From JBBDNV01 sp040877415 (GTDB lineage Bacteria; Planctomycetota; Planctomycetia; Pirellulales; PALSA-1355), in NCBI GenBank assembly GCA_040877415.1, contig JBBDNV010000066.1:1-28906 (forward strand): a DNA stretch of 28,906 bases, written 5' to 3'. Position numbers and translations under genes: made by a program. Under the pieces are notes generated by a model. That model worked only from the letters and a program-made list of their open reading frames with translations. It had not been told where the DNA came from and did no database searches. Positions 1 through 8,258 of the stretch are shown one piece after another; within the stretch, counting starts at the first letter, position 1, and every line of letters begins with the position of its first letter.

Positions 1-110
1 CAACTTAACCAACGCTCAATTGGGACGCCCCGGCTTCATACATCTTCACCCGGCGACGGCGGATCGACGTCTGGCGACGAACGCGACCAACAACAATCCC
101 GAAATCCATC

Positions 111-1550
111 ATGCTCAACATCCCGATACTGCGTTGGGGCCAACCCTACGACTCGCTGGAAGTGGACCAAGTCGTGCACTTCATGACCGGCGAGCCGATC
201 GCCAAAGTGAGCCAGGCGAACGGCGGTCTTTTGCAGCGCGACATGCGCAAAGCGAGACAAGCACGCGAAGCGCTGCGCGCCATTCCCTGCGACGACCTGA
301 TCGAGCGCGTCAAGAAAGCCGGCGAGCTGTATCTCAATGCCACGCTGCCCTTGGGCGACGGCACGCAATCGCCCGACGAGTTTGCCCACATGCAATCGGC
401 CTCCACCGGGCTGCCGGAGCACATGTGCCGGGCGAACATGCAGAAGAACTTTTTCGTCCTCTCGCACATGGACCAGATGCTCGACGCGCTGACGCGGGGG
501 CTCGACCTCAAGATTCTGACCAACGGCTACGGCGTAGAAAGCCGCGGCGTGGTCGTGAGCTATCAGGCGCAAGCGCCGGCCGTCGGGTTGGTGTTGCCCT
601 CCAACTCGCCGGGCGTACACACGTTGTGGCTGCCGGTCATCCCGATGCAAATCGGGCTGGTGCTCAAGCCCGGTCCGCAGGAGCCGTGGACGCCGTATCG
701 CATGACGGCCGCGTTCACCGGGGCGGGCATTCCGCCGGAAGCGATTTCGATTTATCCCGGCGGCGGCGACGTCGGCGCCGCCGTGCTGGCCAACTGCGAG
801 CGGAGCATGATCTTCGGCGGCACGCCCACCGTCGAGCGCTACCGGGGCAACCCGAAGGTGCAGACACACGGACCCGGCTTCAGCAAGGTCCTGCTGGGCG
901 ACGACGTGGTGGACGATTGGGAGCGGTATCTCGACCTGATGGTCGACAGCATCTATCTCAACAGCGGCCGCGGCTGCATCAACTGTTCGGGCGTGTGGGC
1001 CTCGCGGCACACGCAGGAAATCGCCGAGGCGCTGGCCAGGCGTTTGGGCCCGGTGCCCGTGTTGCCGCCGGACGATCCCCAAAGCGGCCTGGCCGCCTTT
1101 ACGATTCCCGGCGCGGCTGCGGCCATCTGGCATCAGATCGAAGGGGGCCTCAAGGAAGGAGGCGTGACCGACATGACCTCGCGGTACGGACCGCGGCTGG
1201 AAGAGATGGAGCGCTGCGCGTACTTGCGGCCAGTGATCGTACACTCGAAGTCGCCCGCCACGACGCTGGCCAAGGCGGAATACATGTTCCCGTTTGCCGC
1301 CGTGGTCGAGTGCCCGCAGGACAAGATGATCGAATCGATCGGCCCTACGCTGGTGTGCTCCGCGATCACCCAAGACGCGGCGTTCCAGCGCGCGCTGACC
1401 GACGCGCTGCACATCGATCGGCTGAACGTCGGGCCGATCCCGACCGTCAAGCTCGACTGGCTGCAGCCCCACGAAGGCAACATCGTCGAGTTTTTGTTCC
1501 GCGCCCGGGCCTACCAATTGCCGCAGGAACGGCTTGCCCTGGTCCGGTAG
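111..1550 (+). CDS. Aldehyde dehydrogenase superfamily protein (possibly CoA-acylating)
   Basis: 479 residues, starting at an ATG with no strong ribosome binding site. The middle has an ALDH-type cofactor-binding core (LVLPSNSPGVHTLWLP, then VLKPGPQEPWTPYR) and a candidate catalytic cysteine around residue 288 in the motif GRGCINCSG. The segment where classical NAD aldehyde dehydrogenases carry the general-base Glu (ELGG) reads HGPGFSKVLLGDD, so that Glu is not evident. Loss of this Glu is typical of CoA-acylating members, so the enzyme may interconvert an aldehyde and an acyl-CoA; this is inference. It lies 72 bp upstream of an iron-type alcohol dehydrogenase, and the two probably act on the same alcohol/aldehyde. 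No microcompartment shell genes are nearby. Substrate unknown. Confidence 0.8.
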   Translation: MLNIPILRWGQPYDSLEVDQVVHFMTGEPIAKVSQANGGLLQRDMRKARQAREALRAIPCDDLIERVKKAGELYLNATLPLGDGTQSPDEFAHMQSASTGLPEHMCRANMQKNFFVLSHMDQMLDALTRGLDLKILTNGYGVESRGVVVSYQAQAPAVGLVLPSNSPGVHTLWLPVIPMQIGLVLKPGPQEPWTPYRMTAAFTGAGIPPEAISIYPGGGDVGAAVLANCERSMIFGGTPTVERYRGNPKVQTHGPGFSKVLLGDDVVDDWERYLDLMVDSIYLNSGRGCINCSGVWASRHTQEIAEALARRLGPVPVLPPDDPQSGLAAFTIPGAAAAIWHQIEGGLKEGGVTDMTSRYGPRLEEMERCAYLRPVIVHSKSPATTLAKAEYMFPFAAVVECPQDKMIESIGPTLVCSAITQDAAFQRALTDALHIDRLNVGPIPTVKLDWLQPHEGNIVEFLFRARAYQLPQERLALVR

Positions 1551-1622
1551 AATGGGATGGTGTTCTTGGTGGTTAGTTCCTTCGCGTTCCCGCCGTCGTA
1601 AGATCCCGCCGAGAGTGCGTGC

Positions 1623-2771
1623 ATGATTCCGTTCGATTATCAGCCTCGCACGCGGATTGTCTTCGGTCCGGGAAAGATCGATACGCTCGGTGCATTGGCC
1701 GCCGAATTGGGGGCCCGGCGCGTGCTGGTGGTCAGCGACCCGGGCATCGTGCGAGCCGGGCACGTCGAGCGCGGGCGGGCATCGCTGGCGAAAGCGGGTC
1801 TCGACGCCGAGCTGTTCGACGGCGTCCAGGAGAATCCGACGACCCAAAACGTCGAAGTCGGCGCGGCCGCCGCGGCCGATTACCGGCCCGATCTGATTGT
1901 CGGGCTGGGGGGCGGCAGCTCGATGGACTGCGCCAAGGGGATCAATTTCATCCACTCCGGCGGCGGCCGGATGCACGACTATTGGGGCGTGGGCAAGGCC
2001 ACGCAGCCGATGCTGCCGGCGATCGCCGTGCCCACGACTGCCGGCACGGGCAGCGAGACGCAATCGTTCGCGCTGATCTCCGATGCCAAGACGCACGTCA
2101 AAATGGCCTGCGGCGACAAGAAGGCCTCGTTCCGAGTGGCGCTACTCGATCCGACGCTCACCGTTTCGCAGCCGCCCTTGGTTACGGCGCTGACGGGGAT
2201 CGACGCGGTGGCCCACGCGCTGGAAACGTACGTCACCAAGGTGCGCAATCCCCTGTCGCTGGCCTTCAGCCGCGAGGCGTGGCTGCTGGTGGGCGAGAAT
2301 TTCCCGCGGGTGCTTTCCGAGCCGGAGAATCTGGATGCGCGCGCAGGCATGCAACTGGGCGCTTGTTTTGCCGGGCTGGCGATCGAAAACTCGATGCTCG
2401 GCGCGACGCACGCGCTAGCCAATCCGCTCACCACGCGCTATGGAATCGTGCACGGCCAGGCGATCGGGCTGATGCTGCCGCACGTCATTCGCTTTAACGG
2501 CGCGGAGTACGGCGACTGGTATCGCGACTTGCTGGAAGGCACGGGCGGCGCCAACGGATTTGATCCTGGGAGCGGTTTCGAGGGGCTGGCCGATTTCGTG
2601 GCCCAGATGGTTCACAAGGCGGGATTGCAGGGCCGATTGAGCCAGTGCGGCGTCGAAGAGGCCAAATTGCCCGAATTGGCCGCCGAAGCGGCCAAGCAAT
2701 GGACCGGCACCTTCAACCCGCGTAGGGTAGGGGAGGCGGAGTTGTTGTCGCTGTACAAAGCCGCGTATTGA
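1623..2771 (+). CDS. Iron-containing (group III) alcohol dehydrogenase
   Basis: 382 residues, the usual size for the family. The N-terminal half is a dinucleotide-binding domain with GLGGGSSMDCAKG, followed by PTTAGTGSETQ, a signature of Fe-ADHs. The C-terminal helical domain carries expected metal ligands: Asp and His in TGIDAVAHALE, His in GATHALANP and His in GIVHGQAIG. It should catalyse NAD(P)-dependent alcohol/aldehyde interconversion in the cytoplasm. It follows the aldehyde dehydrogenase-like gene on the same strand, and a joint alcohol-aldehyde-(acyl-CoA) pathway is likely. The ATG start at 1623 gives a normal N terminus (MIPFDYQPRTRIVFGPG). Substrate cannot be told from sequence. 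Confidence 0.9.
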   Translation: MIPFDYQPRTRIVFGPGKIDTLGALAAELGARRVLVVSDPGIVRAGHVERGRASLAKAGLDAELFDGVQENPTTQNVEVGAAAAADYRPDLIVGLGGGSSMDCAKGINFIHSGGGRMHDYWGVGKATQPMLPAIAVPTTAGTGSETQSFALISDAKTHVKMACGDKKASFRVALLDPTLTVSQPPLVTALTGIDAVAHALETYVTKVRNPLSLAFSREAWLLVGENFPRVLSEPENLDARAGMQLGACFAGLAIENSMLGATHALANPLTTRYGIVHGQAIGLMLPHVIRFNGAEYGDWYRDLLEGTGGANGFDPGSGFEGLADFVAQMVHKAGLQGRLSQCGVEEAKLPELAAEAAKQWTGTFNPRRVGEAELLSLYKAAY

Positions 2772-2789
2772 CGCGGAGGATTCACGTCG

Positions 2790-4160
2790 ATGGGCAAAGC
2801 GCTGGTGCCATGGCTGTCAACGAGCGGGTGCCATGCTCACGCTTGCGTGAGCATGCTGGGGCATTCACTAGCCCGAAGCGCCAGCGAGGGGGCATTGTCG
2901 AGCGGCGCTGAATCCCCCTCGCTGGCGCTTCGGGCTAGTGTGTGGAATTCAGCGTGCTCACGCAAGCGTGAGCATGGCACCCAGCAATCCGTCATTTACT
3001 GCGCACTCAGTGTGGCGATGTTGCTCGTCGTCGGCTGCCAGCGTTCGCCGGAAACGGTGGCCGTCAGCTCGGCCGCGGCAGCCGACGTGCCCGCCGCGGC
3101 GGTCGAAGCGCCCGAGAGCGATTGGCCCGTCTTTCGCGGCGATGCTTTGTCCAACGGCGTTTCTGAAGGCCCGCTGCCGGAAAAGCTCGAAGTGCTGTGG
3201 AAGTTCAACTCGAAGGAGCACGGCTTCGAGGCCACGGCGGCGATCGCCGACGGGCTGGTTTTCGCGGGCAGCCTGGACGGCGAGCTATACGTGCTATCGC
3301 TGGCCGACGGAAAGCTCAAATGGCACTACCACACCGAGCTGGGCTTTACGGCCCCGGCGGCGGTCAAGGACGGACGCGTGTTTGTCGGCGACTCGGACGG
3401 CAAGTTCTATTGCTTCGATGCCGCTACGGGCGAGCCGAAGTGGGGTTTCGAAGCCACGGCCGAGATCAACTCCGGCGCCAACTTTTACCAGGACAAGGTC
3501 CTGTTTGGCTCGCAGGACGCCACGCTCTATTGCCTGGTGGCGGCCACCGGCGAAAAAGCCTGGACCTACACGATCGGCGATCAGATTCGCTGCTCGCCCA
3601 CGGTGGTCGAAGGGCGGGCGTTTCTGGCCGGCTGCGACGCCAGGCTGCACATTATCGACCTGGACAAAGGCGAAGCGGTAGGCACGGTCGAAATCGACGC
3701 TCCGACCGGCTCGACCCCGGCTGCCGGCGGCGAGAGAGTCTATTTCGGCACCGAAGGCTCGAGCTTTTTCTGCATCAACTGGCGAGAGGCTAAAATTGAG
3801 TGGGTCATGCGATCGCCGCACAATATGCCGTTTCGCTCCTCGGCGGCACTGGTCGACGAAGCGGTGATCTTCGGCGCGCGCGACAAACGAGTGTACGCGC
3901 TCGATCCCGGCGATGGGCACGAGCTGTGGGCGTTTGCCACGAAGTCCCGCGTCGACTCGTCGCCGGTGATTGTCGGCTCGCGCGTGTTTGTGGGATCATC
4001 CGACGGACGGCTTTACGCGCTGGATCGCAAGACGGGCCAAAAAGTCTGGCAGTACGAAGCGGGCGGAGATTTCATCGCCTCGCCCGCCGTGGCCTCCGGC
4101 CGGTTGGTGATCGGCAACACCGACGGCACGTTGTATTGTTTCGGCGCCAAGGCGAAGTAG
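2790..4160 (+). CDS. PQQ-type beta-propeller repeat lipoprotein
   Basis: From about residue 105 the protein is a run of PQQ-like blades, each with a GRVFVGDSDGKFYCFD-type strand, ATGE and a conserved KW/VW, as in YWTD/PQQ propellers such as BamB-like proteins. No quinone-binding motif is evident, so a scaffold or binding role is more likely than a dehydrogenase. A hydrophobic stretch ending LLVVGC is a good lipobox, suggesting an outer-envelope lipoprotein. The start is odd. The ATG at 2790 has a strong GGAGGA (2775-2780) 9 bp upstream, but about 70 residues separate it from the lipobox. Most of that interval is a palindromic repeat (2826-2982) read through in frame. An internal GTG at 2940 would give a more normal signal peptide. 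Start uncertain, family confident. Confidence 0.8.
   Translation: MGKALVPWLSTSGCHAHACVSMLGHSLARSASEGALSSGAESPSLALRASVWNSACSRKREHGTQQSVIYCALSVAMLLVVGCQRSPETVAVSSAAAADVPAAAVEAPESDWPVFRGDALSNGVSEGPLPEKLEVLWKFNSKEHGFEATAAIADGLVFAGSLDGELYVLSLADGKLKWHYHTELGFTAPAAVKDGRVFVGDSDGKFYCFDAATGEPKWGFEATAEINSGANFYQDKVLFGSQDATLYCLVAATGEKAWTYTIGDQIRCSPTVVEGRAFLAGCDARLHIIDLDKGEAVGTVEIDAPTGSTPAAGGERVYFGTEGSSFFCINWREAKIEWVMRSPHNMPFRSSAALVDEAVIFGARDKRVYALDPGDGHELWAFATKSRVDSSPVIVGSRVFVGSSDGRLYALDRKTGQKVWQYEAGGDFIASPAVASGRLVIGNTDGTLYCFGAKAK
2826..2982. repeat. Palindromic repeat family A, MITE-like element (long form)
   Basis: Outer 17-bp inverted ends are GGGTGCCATGCTCACGC (2826-2842) and its complement (2966-2982). 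Each end is itself half of a short palindrome, for example CATGCTCACGC-TT-GCGTGAGCATG at 2832-2855. The centre holds a perfect 27-bp inverted repeat (2866-2892 and 2914-2940) with a 21-bp loop. The flank GTCAACGA at 2816 recurs at the next copy (4168). No transposase gene is inside. It sits within the 5' part of the propeller lipoprotein reading frame. Confidence 0.85.
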
Positions 4161-4176
4161 GGTGGAGTCAACGAAT

Positions 4177-4252
4177 GGGTGCCATGCTCACGCCGCGTGA
4201 GCATGAGAAGTGGAGTTGGACAAGCATACTCACGAAGCGTGAGCATGGCACC
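4177..4252. repeat. Palindromic repeat family A (short form)
   Basis: The same ends as the 2826-2982 copy: GGGTGCCATGCTCACGC at 4177-4193 and GCGTGAGCATGGCACC at 4237-4252, with a shorter unrelated centre. It fills most of the gap between the propeller lipoprotein and the radical SAM gene. It could form a long hairpin in RNA, but there is no T-run to make a clear terminator. Confidence 0.8.
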
Positions 4253-4312
4253 AGCCCGGAGGCAACGCCGACGGCTGGACCGAGAGATGGACGCACCATA
4301 CGAAAGAAAGTA

Positions 4313-5638
4313 ATGGCAACAGAAACCACGAAAACCGAGGTGGGTAGCTACTTCATCTCCAACTACCCGCCGTTTTCGCAGTGGTCGGCCGAAGCGCTCT
4401 TTGAGGTGCGCGCCGCGCTGGGCGCGCCGCCGCTGGTGCCAAAGGGGGCATCCGAGCCGGCGCCGCTGGGGCTGTATTTGCACATTCCGTTCTGCCGCAA
4501 GCGGTGCAAGTTCTGCTACTTCCGCGTCTACACCGACAAGAACGCCAATGACGTGGAAACCTACGTCGCGGCCCTGTCGCGCGAAATCGAGCTCGTGAGC
4601 CGGCTCACGGTGATGGGGGGACGCCCGTTCCGCTTCGTCTATTTCGGCGGCGGCACACCGTCGTTTCTAAGCGCCAAGCAGCTTACCAGCCTGGTCGATC
4701 GGCTGCGGGCCAACATCGATTGGGACGAGGCCGAGGAAGTGACCTTCGAGTGCGAGCCGGGCACGCTTTCGGAGCCCAAAGTGGCCACGCTGCGCGAACT
4801 GGGCATTACGCGGCTCTCCCTGGGCATCGAAAATTTTGGCGACGCGATCCTGGAGGAGAACGGGCGGGCGCATCTGTCGGCCGAAGTGTACAAGTCGTGG
4901 GAATGGATTCGGCGGGCCAACTTTCCCAACGTCAACGTCGACCTGATCGCCGGCATGGTCGGCGAATCGTGGGACAACTGGAGAGACACAGTCGCGCGCT
5001 CGGTCGACTTGGATCCCGACAGCGTGACGATCTACCAGATGGAGCTGCCCTTCAACACGGTTTATTCGAGCGACATTCTGGACAACCGGATCGAAACGCC
5101 CGTGGCCGACTGGCCGACCAAGCGGGCCTGGGTCGATTACGCGTTCGACGTGTTGGCTGCGGCCGGCTATTCGGTTTCGAGCGCGTACACGATGGTCAAG
5201 GACAAGAGCAAGGTGAACTTCAGCTACCGCGACAACCTGTGGCACGGCGCCGATATGCTGGCGACCGGCGTGGCCAGTTTTGGGCACGTCTCGGGCTTGC
5301 ACTATCAGAACGAGCCCGATTGGCCCGGCTACGTCGGGCGGCTGGCGGCGGGGGAATTGCCGTTGCATCGCGGCATGAAGCCGACGCCGCACCAGTTGCT
5401 GGTGCGCGAAATGATCCTCCAGCTTAAGACGGGGCGGCTGGACGTGGCGTACTTCCGCGACAAGTTCGGCGTCGACGTCATCGATCACTGGCGCGACGAG
5501 TGGCAGAAGTTTGCCGACGACGACTTGCTGTCGTTCGACGACGCGCAAGTGTCGCTTACGCGGCCGGGCCTGTTGCGCGTCGATGGGCTGCTGCCGGCGT
5601 TTTTCGAGCTCGCGCATCGCGGGGTCCGCTACACATGA
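4313..5638 (+). CDS. HemN/HemW-like radical SAM protein (coproporphyrinogen III oxidase family)
   Basis: 441 residues from the ATG at 4313. The radical SAM cluster motif CRKRCKFC (CxxxCxxC) lies near residue 63 after LGLYLHIPF, which is the HemN/HemW signature. YFGGGTPSFL follows, a SAM-binding segment typical of this subfamily, then FECEPGTL and RLSLGIENF. The family includes oxygen-independent coproporphyrinogen oxidase, the heme chaperone HemW and radical SAM methyltransferases or heme-opening enzymes, so the reaction is not fixed. The gene overlaps the next gene, a GcvH-like lipoyl protein, by 4 bp (ATGA) and a ferredoxin follows. This coupling argues against routine heme synthesis and for a dedicated reaction involving the carrier. 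The last point is inference. Confidence 0.85.
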   Translation: MATETTKTEVGSYFISNYPPFSQWSAEALFEVRAALGAPPLVPKGASEPAPLGLYLHIPFCRKRCKFCYFRVYTDKNANDVETYVAALSREIELVSRLTVMGGRPFRFVYFGGGTPSFLSAKQLTSLVDRLRANIDWDEAEEVTFECEPGTLSEPKVATLRELGITRLSLGIENFGDAILEENGRAHLSAEVYKSWEWIRRANFPNVNVDLIAGMVGESWDNWRDTVARSVDLDPDSVTIYQMELPFNTVYSSDILDNRIETPVADWPTKRAWVDYAFDVLAAAGYSVSSAYTMVKDKSKVNFSYRDNLWHGADMLATGVASFGHVSGLHYQNEPDWPGYVGRLAAGELPLHRGMKPTPHQLLVREMILQLKTGRLDVAYFRDKFGVDVIDHWRDEWQKFADDDLLSFDDAQVSLTRPGLLRVDGLLPAFFELAHRGVRYT

Positions 5639-6090
5639 CCGAACCGCTCGTCTTCATGATGGGCAAGTTCGAGGCCCGCTTCCCGACGGACCGCCAGTAC
5701 GCAAAAAACCACATGTGGGCCCTGGCCGCCCTAGGGGGTTTACGCTTCGGCTTTTCGGCCTATGCCGTGCGGCTGCTGCAGGACGTTTATTTCCTGGATT
5801 GGAGCGTCGAGGCGGGAGCGGCGCTTGCCGAGAGGCAGGAAATCGGCTCGATCGAAAGCTCGAAGGCCGAAAGCGCGCTCTTTGCCCCCATGGCCGGCCG
5901 GCTCGCGCGGTTCAACGAAGCCTTGCTGGCCGATCCGTCGACGATTAATGTCGATTTGTACGGCCGCGGCTGGCTGTTTGACATGGAAGGCTTGGGCGGG
6001 GAATTGTTGTCTCCCGAGGAGTACCTGATACACTTGGAGGCGGCCTGGAAGGTCGCCGAACGGACCATTAAAGGACAGTTCAACGAGTGA
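5635..6090 (+). CDS. GcvH-like lipoyl-carrier protein
   Basis: 151 residues. Residues about 22-118 match glycine-cleavage H protein: YAKNHMW (for YTKDHEW), AVRLLQDVYFLDW, then the lipoylation loop EIGSIESSKAESALFAPMAG with the acceptor Lys near residue 77. FNEALLADPSTINVDLYGRGWL corresponds to NEAL..NP..VN.DPYG.GWL. The ATG overlaps the stop of the upstream radical SAM gene, so translation is probably coupled. No gcvT, gcvP or lpd gene is in the window. A dedicated carrier for the neighbouring radical SAM and ferredoxin proteins is therefore more likely than a role in glycine cleavage. It differs from textbook GcvH in having a slightly longer N terminus and a C-terminal helical tail (LSPEEYLIHLEAAWKVAER). 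Confidence 0.8.
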   Translation: MTEPLVFMMGKFEARFPTDRQYAKNHMWALAALGGLRFGFSAYAVRLLQDVYFLDWSVEAGAALAERQEIGSIESSKAESALFAPMAGRLARFNEALLADPSTINVDLYGRGWLFDMEGLGGELLSPEEYLIHLEAAWKVAERTIKGQFNE

Positions 6091-6120
6091 GCGCGGGGAG
6101 GAATCCCCCGGCAGGCGAGA

Positions 6121-6190
6121 ATCCCCCGGCAGAGCCGGGGGCTAGGGTTTGCGAACGGACGCGGGTAGCCCCCCGGCTCTGCCGGGGGAT
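6121..6190. repeat. Palindromic repeat family B, inverted pair
   Basis: Two copies of a 19-bp hairpin: CCCCCGGC-AGA-GCCGGGGG at 6123-6141 and, in the opposite orientation, CCCCCGGC-TCT-GCCGGGGG at 6170-6188. The flanks AT...CTA are conserved in other copies in this window. A truncated third copy begins at 6103. The pair lies between the GcvH-like and ferredoxin genes and could fold either as two small hairpins or as one larger stem. Confidence 0.85.
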
Positions 6191-6221
6191 TGCTGTGTGA
6201 AATCGGGAATCGGGTTTCCCC

Positions 6222-7322
6222 ATGGCCAGAATCACGGTCGTCATCTCGCAGGGCCAAAGCGCCAACCCCGACAAGCGCGGGCTGGAGGAAGGGCTCGTCG
6301 GCGCGCTATTGATGGAGAGCGGCGTCGAGGTGACGGTCATCCCGCACTTGTACGATCTGGGGCCCGGCAGCACCGGCATGCTTTGCCTGGAAGGCATCAC
6401 CGGCGACATGATCGTGGCTAGCTGGCTGTTTCCGCGCGCGGCGCATTGGACGCTCGACCGCGGAGGGATCAAAGGGCACATGGGCCAGACGCTGCTGGCG
6501 ACTGAGGCCGACGACGAGGACGATTTTGACGAGGACGAATCCGACGAAGCCGAGGCCGAAGCGGGCGACGATAAGCAGCACGTCGGCGGCCGCAATTTGC
6601 CCAACCGCACGATCTACCATCTGCGCCTGGCGGCCCACAACAGCCCCGAGCCGTTCGTCGCCGAAATCAAACGGATCATGTCCGAGGCCACCGTGCAGAC
6701 GGTCGACCTGATGAGCTGGATCGGCGGATCGCCCAAGCCGGAGCAGTTGGAACGCTATCTCAATCCAAGGAAGATGAACGGACAGGTTGTCGGCGCGGTT
6801 GCTAATGCTAAACCGCCAGCGTCACCGTCCGACGGCGATGGAAAGCCGGCGGAACCGATTCGGGTGGCGGAAACGCCCGCGCGGCGCTGGTATCCGGTGA
6901 TCGACTACAGCCGCTGCACGAACTGCATGGAGTGCATCGACTTTTGCCTGTTCGGGGTGTACGGCGTCGACGGGGCCGAGACGATCCTGGTCGAGCAGCC
7001 CGACAACTGCCGCAAGGGCTGTCCGGCGTGCAGCCGGGTTTGTCCGGAGAACGCGATCATCTTTCCGCAGCACAAGGCGCCGGCGATTGCCGGCAGCGCG
7101 CTGGAAAACGCCGGCGGCCTGAAGATCGACCTGTCGCAGCTTTTCGGCGCGCCCAGCGCGATCGAGATCGCGGCCCAGGAGCGCGACGTGGAGCTGGTGG
7201 CGGTCGGCCGCGACGCGGTGGGTCTCTCCGTCGGCATTCCCAAGCGCCAGGCCGACAAGCCCCAAGAGCCCAAAGACGACCTCGACAAGCTGATGGACCA
7301 GCTCGACGATTTGGATCTTTAA
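6222..7322 (+). CDS. Ferredoxin-domain protein with two [4Fe-4S] motifs and a novel N-terminal domain
   Basis: 366 residues. The C-terminal third has two 4Fe-4S motifs: CTNCMECIDFC near residue 232 and CRKGCPACSRVCPENAI near residue 263. These indicate an electron-transfer module. Residues 1-90 and 120-190 form a domain I do not recognise (starts MARITVVISQGQSANPDKRG). Residues about 92-116 are a low-complexity acidic insert rich in Asp and Glu. The C terminus is charged and may be coiled (DDLDKLMDQLDDLDL). It lies 131 bp after the GcvH-like gene and is on the same strand, so it may supply electrons to the radical SAM enzyme or act on the carrier. That link is contextual only. Confidence 0.75.
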   Translation: MARITVVISQGQSANPDKRGLEEGLVGALLMESGVEVTVIPHLYDLGPGSTGMLCLEGITGDMIVASWLFPRAAHWTLDRGGIKGHMGQTLLATEADDEDDFDEDESDEAEAEAGDDKQHVGGRNLPNRTIYHLRLAAHNSPEPFVAEIKRIMSEATVQTVDLMSWIGGSPKPEQLERYLNPRKMNGQVVGAVANAKPPASPSDGDGKPAEPIRVAETPARRWYPVIDYSRCTNCMECIDFCLFGVYGVDGAETILVEQPDNCRKGCPACSRVCPENAIIFPQHKAPAIAGSALENAGGLKIDLSQLFGAPSAIEIAAQERDVELVAVGRDAVGLSVGIPKRQADKPQEPKDDLDKLMDQLDDLDL

Positions 7323-7325
7323 CCC

Positions 7326-8258
7326 ATGTTGTCGCTGCCGCGGGCGCTCGCCGCATGCATTCCGTTGGTGTTCACTCTGCTGGCCGCCGATGGCGATTGC
7401 CAGGACGCTCCTTCGCAGCCTGATCAAATCGTCGTGCTGCGCGAGGTGCGCTATCGCGAGGGGGCGAGCAGGCAGTGGACGCTCGACCTGGCGGTGCCGA
7501 AGGGTCAGGGCGGCAAGCCGCGCGGGGCGGTTGTCGTGATTCATGGCGGCGGCTGGATCGAAGGAGACAAATCGAGCTTCTCGACGGCGGACGAGGCGCG
7601 GCCGGCAAATATTCTGGGCTTCGCCAAACTTGGCCTTGTGGCCGCCACGATCAACTATCGGCTCGCGGGCGAGGCGCCGTTTCCGGCGGCGCTCGACGAC
7701 TGCCGATGCGCCGTGCGCTGGCTGCGGGCGCATGCCGAGGAGTATCGCGTCGATCCGGCGCGCATCGCGGCCTATGGCAATTCGGCCGGCGGACATTTGG
7801 CGCTGCTCTTGGGCATGATGCCGCCGCCCGCGCCGTCTGCCGGCGAGCCGTACGCTGACCGATCGAGCCGCGTGCAGGCCGTCATCAGCGACAGCGGGCC
7901 GATTGATCTTGTCTGGCAACACGAACACAACGAACTTCGGACGGTCGTCGAAAAGCTTTTGGGCGGGCCGCCCGAGGGATCGCGTTTGAATGCTTACAAA
8001 CGCGCTTCGCCCAGCGAGTACGCCGGCGAAAAGATTCCACCCTTGTTGTTGATTTACGGCGAAGTCGACGGACAGGTGAACATCCGCACCGCGGACGAAT
8101 TCGTGGCCGCGCTCGGCCGCGCGGGGCACAAGGACGTGAGCTATTTTCGCCTGGCCGGCGTCGATCACTGCCCCCATTCTCTGGTGCGAGTCGGGTATCT
8201 CCAAGCGGCGGTTGCAGAGTTTTTGGTGCGCACGTTGCGACCAACCGCCGGGAAGTGA
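7326..8258 (+). CDS. Secreted alpha/beta hydrolase (esterase/lipase, BD-FAE-like)
   Basis: 310 residues, beginning 3 bp after the ferredoxin stop. The N terminus has a probable signal peptide (MLSLPRALAACIPLVFTLLA). The oxyanion motif HGGGW is near residue 75. The nucleophile elbow is GNSAGG, the acid is probably in IYGEVDGQ and the catalytic His in GVDHCPHS. These define the HGGXW esterase family, which cleaves carboxylic ester bonds, often acetylated sugars or lipids. Likely periplasmic. Its close spacing suggests cotranscription with the preceding genes, though its relation to them is unclear. Confidence 0.85.
   Translation: MLSLPRALAACIPLVFTLLAADGDCQDAPSQPDQIVVLREVRYREGASRQWTLDLAVPKGQGGKPRGAVVVIHGGGWIEGDKSSFSTADEARPANILGFAKLGLVAATINYRLAGEAPFPAALDDCRCAVRWLRAHAEEYRVDPARIAAYGNSAGGHLALLLGMMPPPAPSAGEPYADRSSRVQAVISDSGPIDLVWQHEHNELRTVVEKLLGGPPEGSRLNAYKRASPSEYAGEKIPPLLLIYGEVDGQVNIRTADEFVAALGRAGHKDVSYFRLAGVDHCPHSLVRVGYLQAAVAEFLVRTLRPTAGK

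Noticed and set aside
1..110. Start of an upstream gene or RNA
   Set aside because: No coding frame with a recognisable protein and no RNA fold was found; it is treated as the leader of the first gene.
36..2096. Long open frame on the minus strand opposite the ALDH and Fe-ADH genes
   Set aside because: It is the complement of two well-supported genes in GC-rich DNA, where antisense frames stay open by codon bias. It has no recognisable domain and is rich in Arg, Gly and His as such shadows are.
111..2771. Bacterial microcompartment locus
   Set aside because: An aldehyde dehydrogenase and alcohol dehydrogenase are present, but no shell-protein genes or encapsulation peptides are seen.
5635..6090. 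Part of a glycine cleavage operon
   Set aside because: No gcvT, gcvP or lpd gene lies in the window; the neighbours are a radical SAM enzyme and a ferredoxin.
6121..6190. CRISPR array
   Set aside because: The palindromic repeats come in pairs, without regular spacing or unique spacers, and no cas genes are present.
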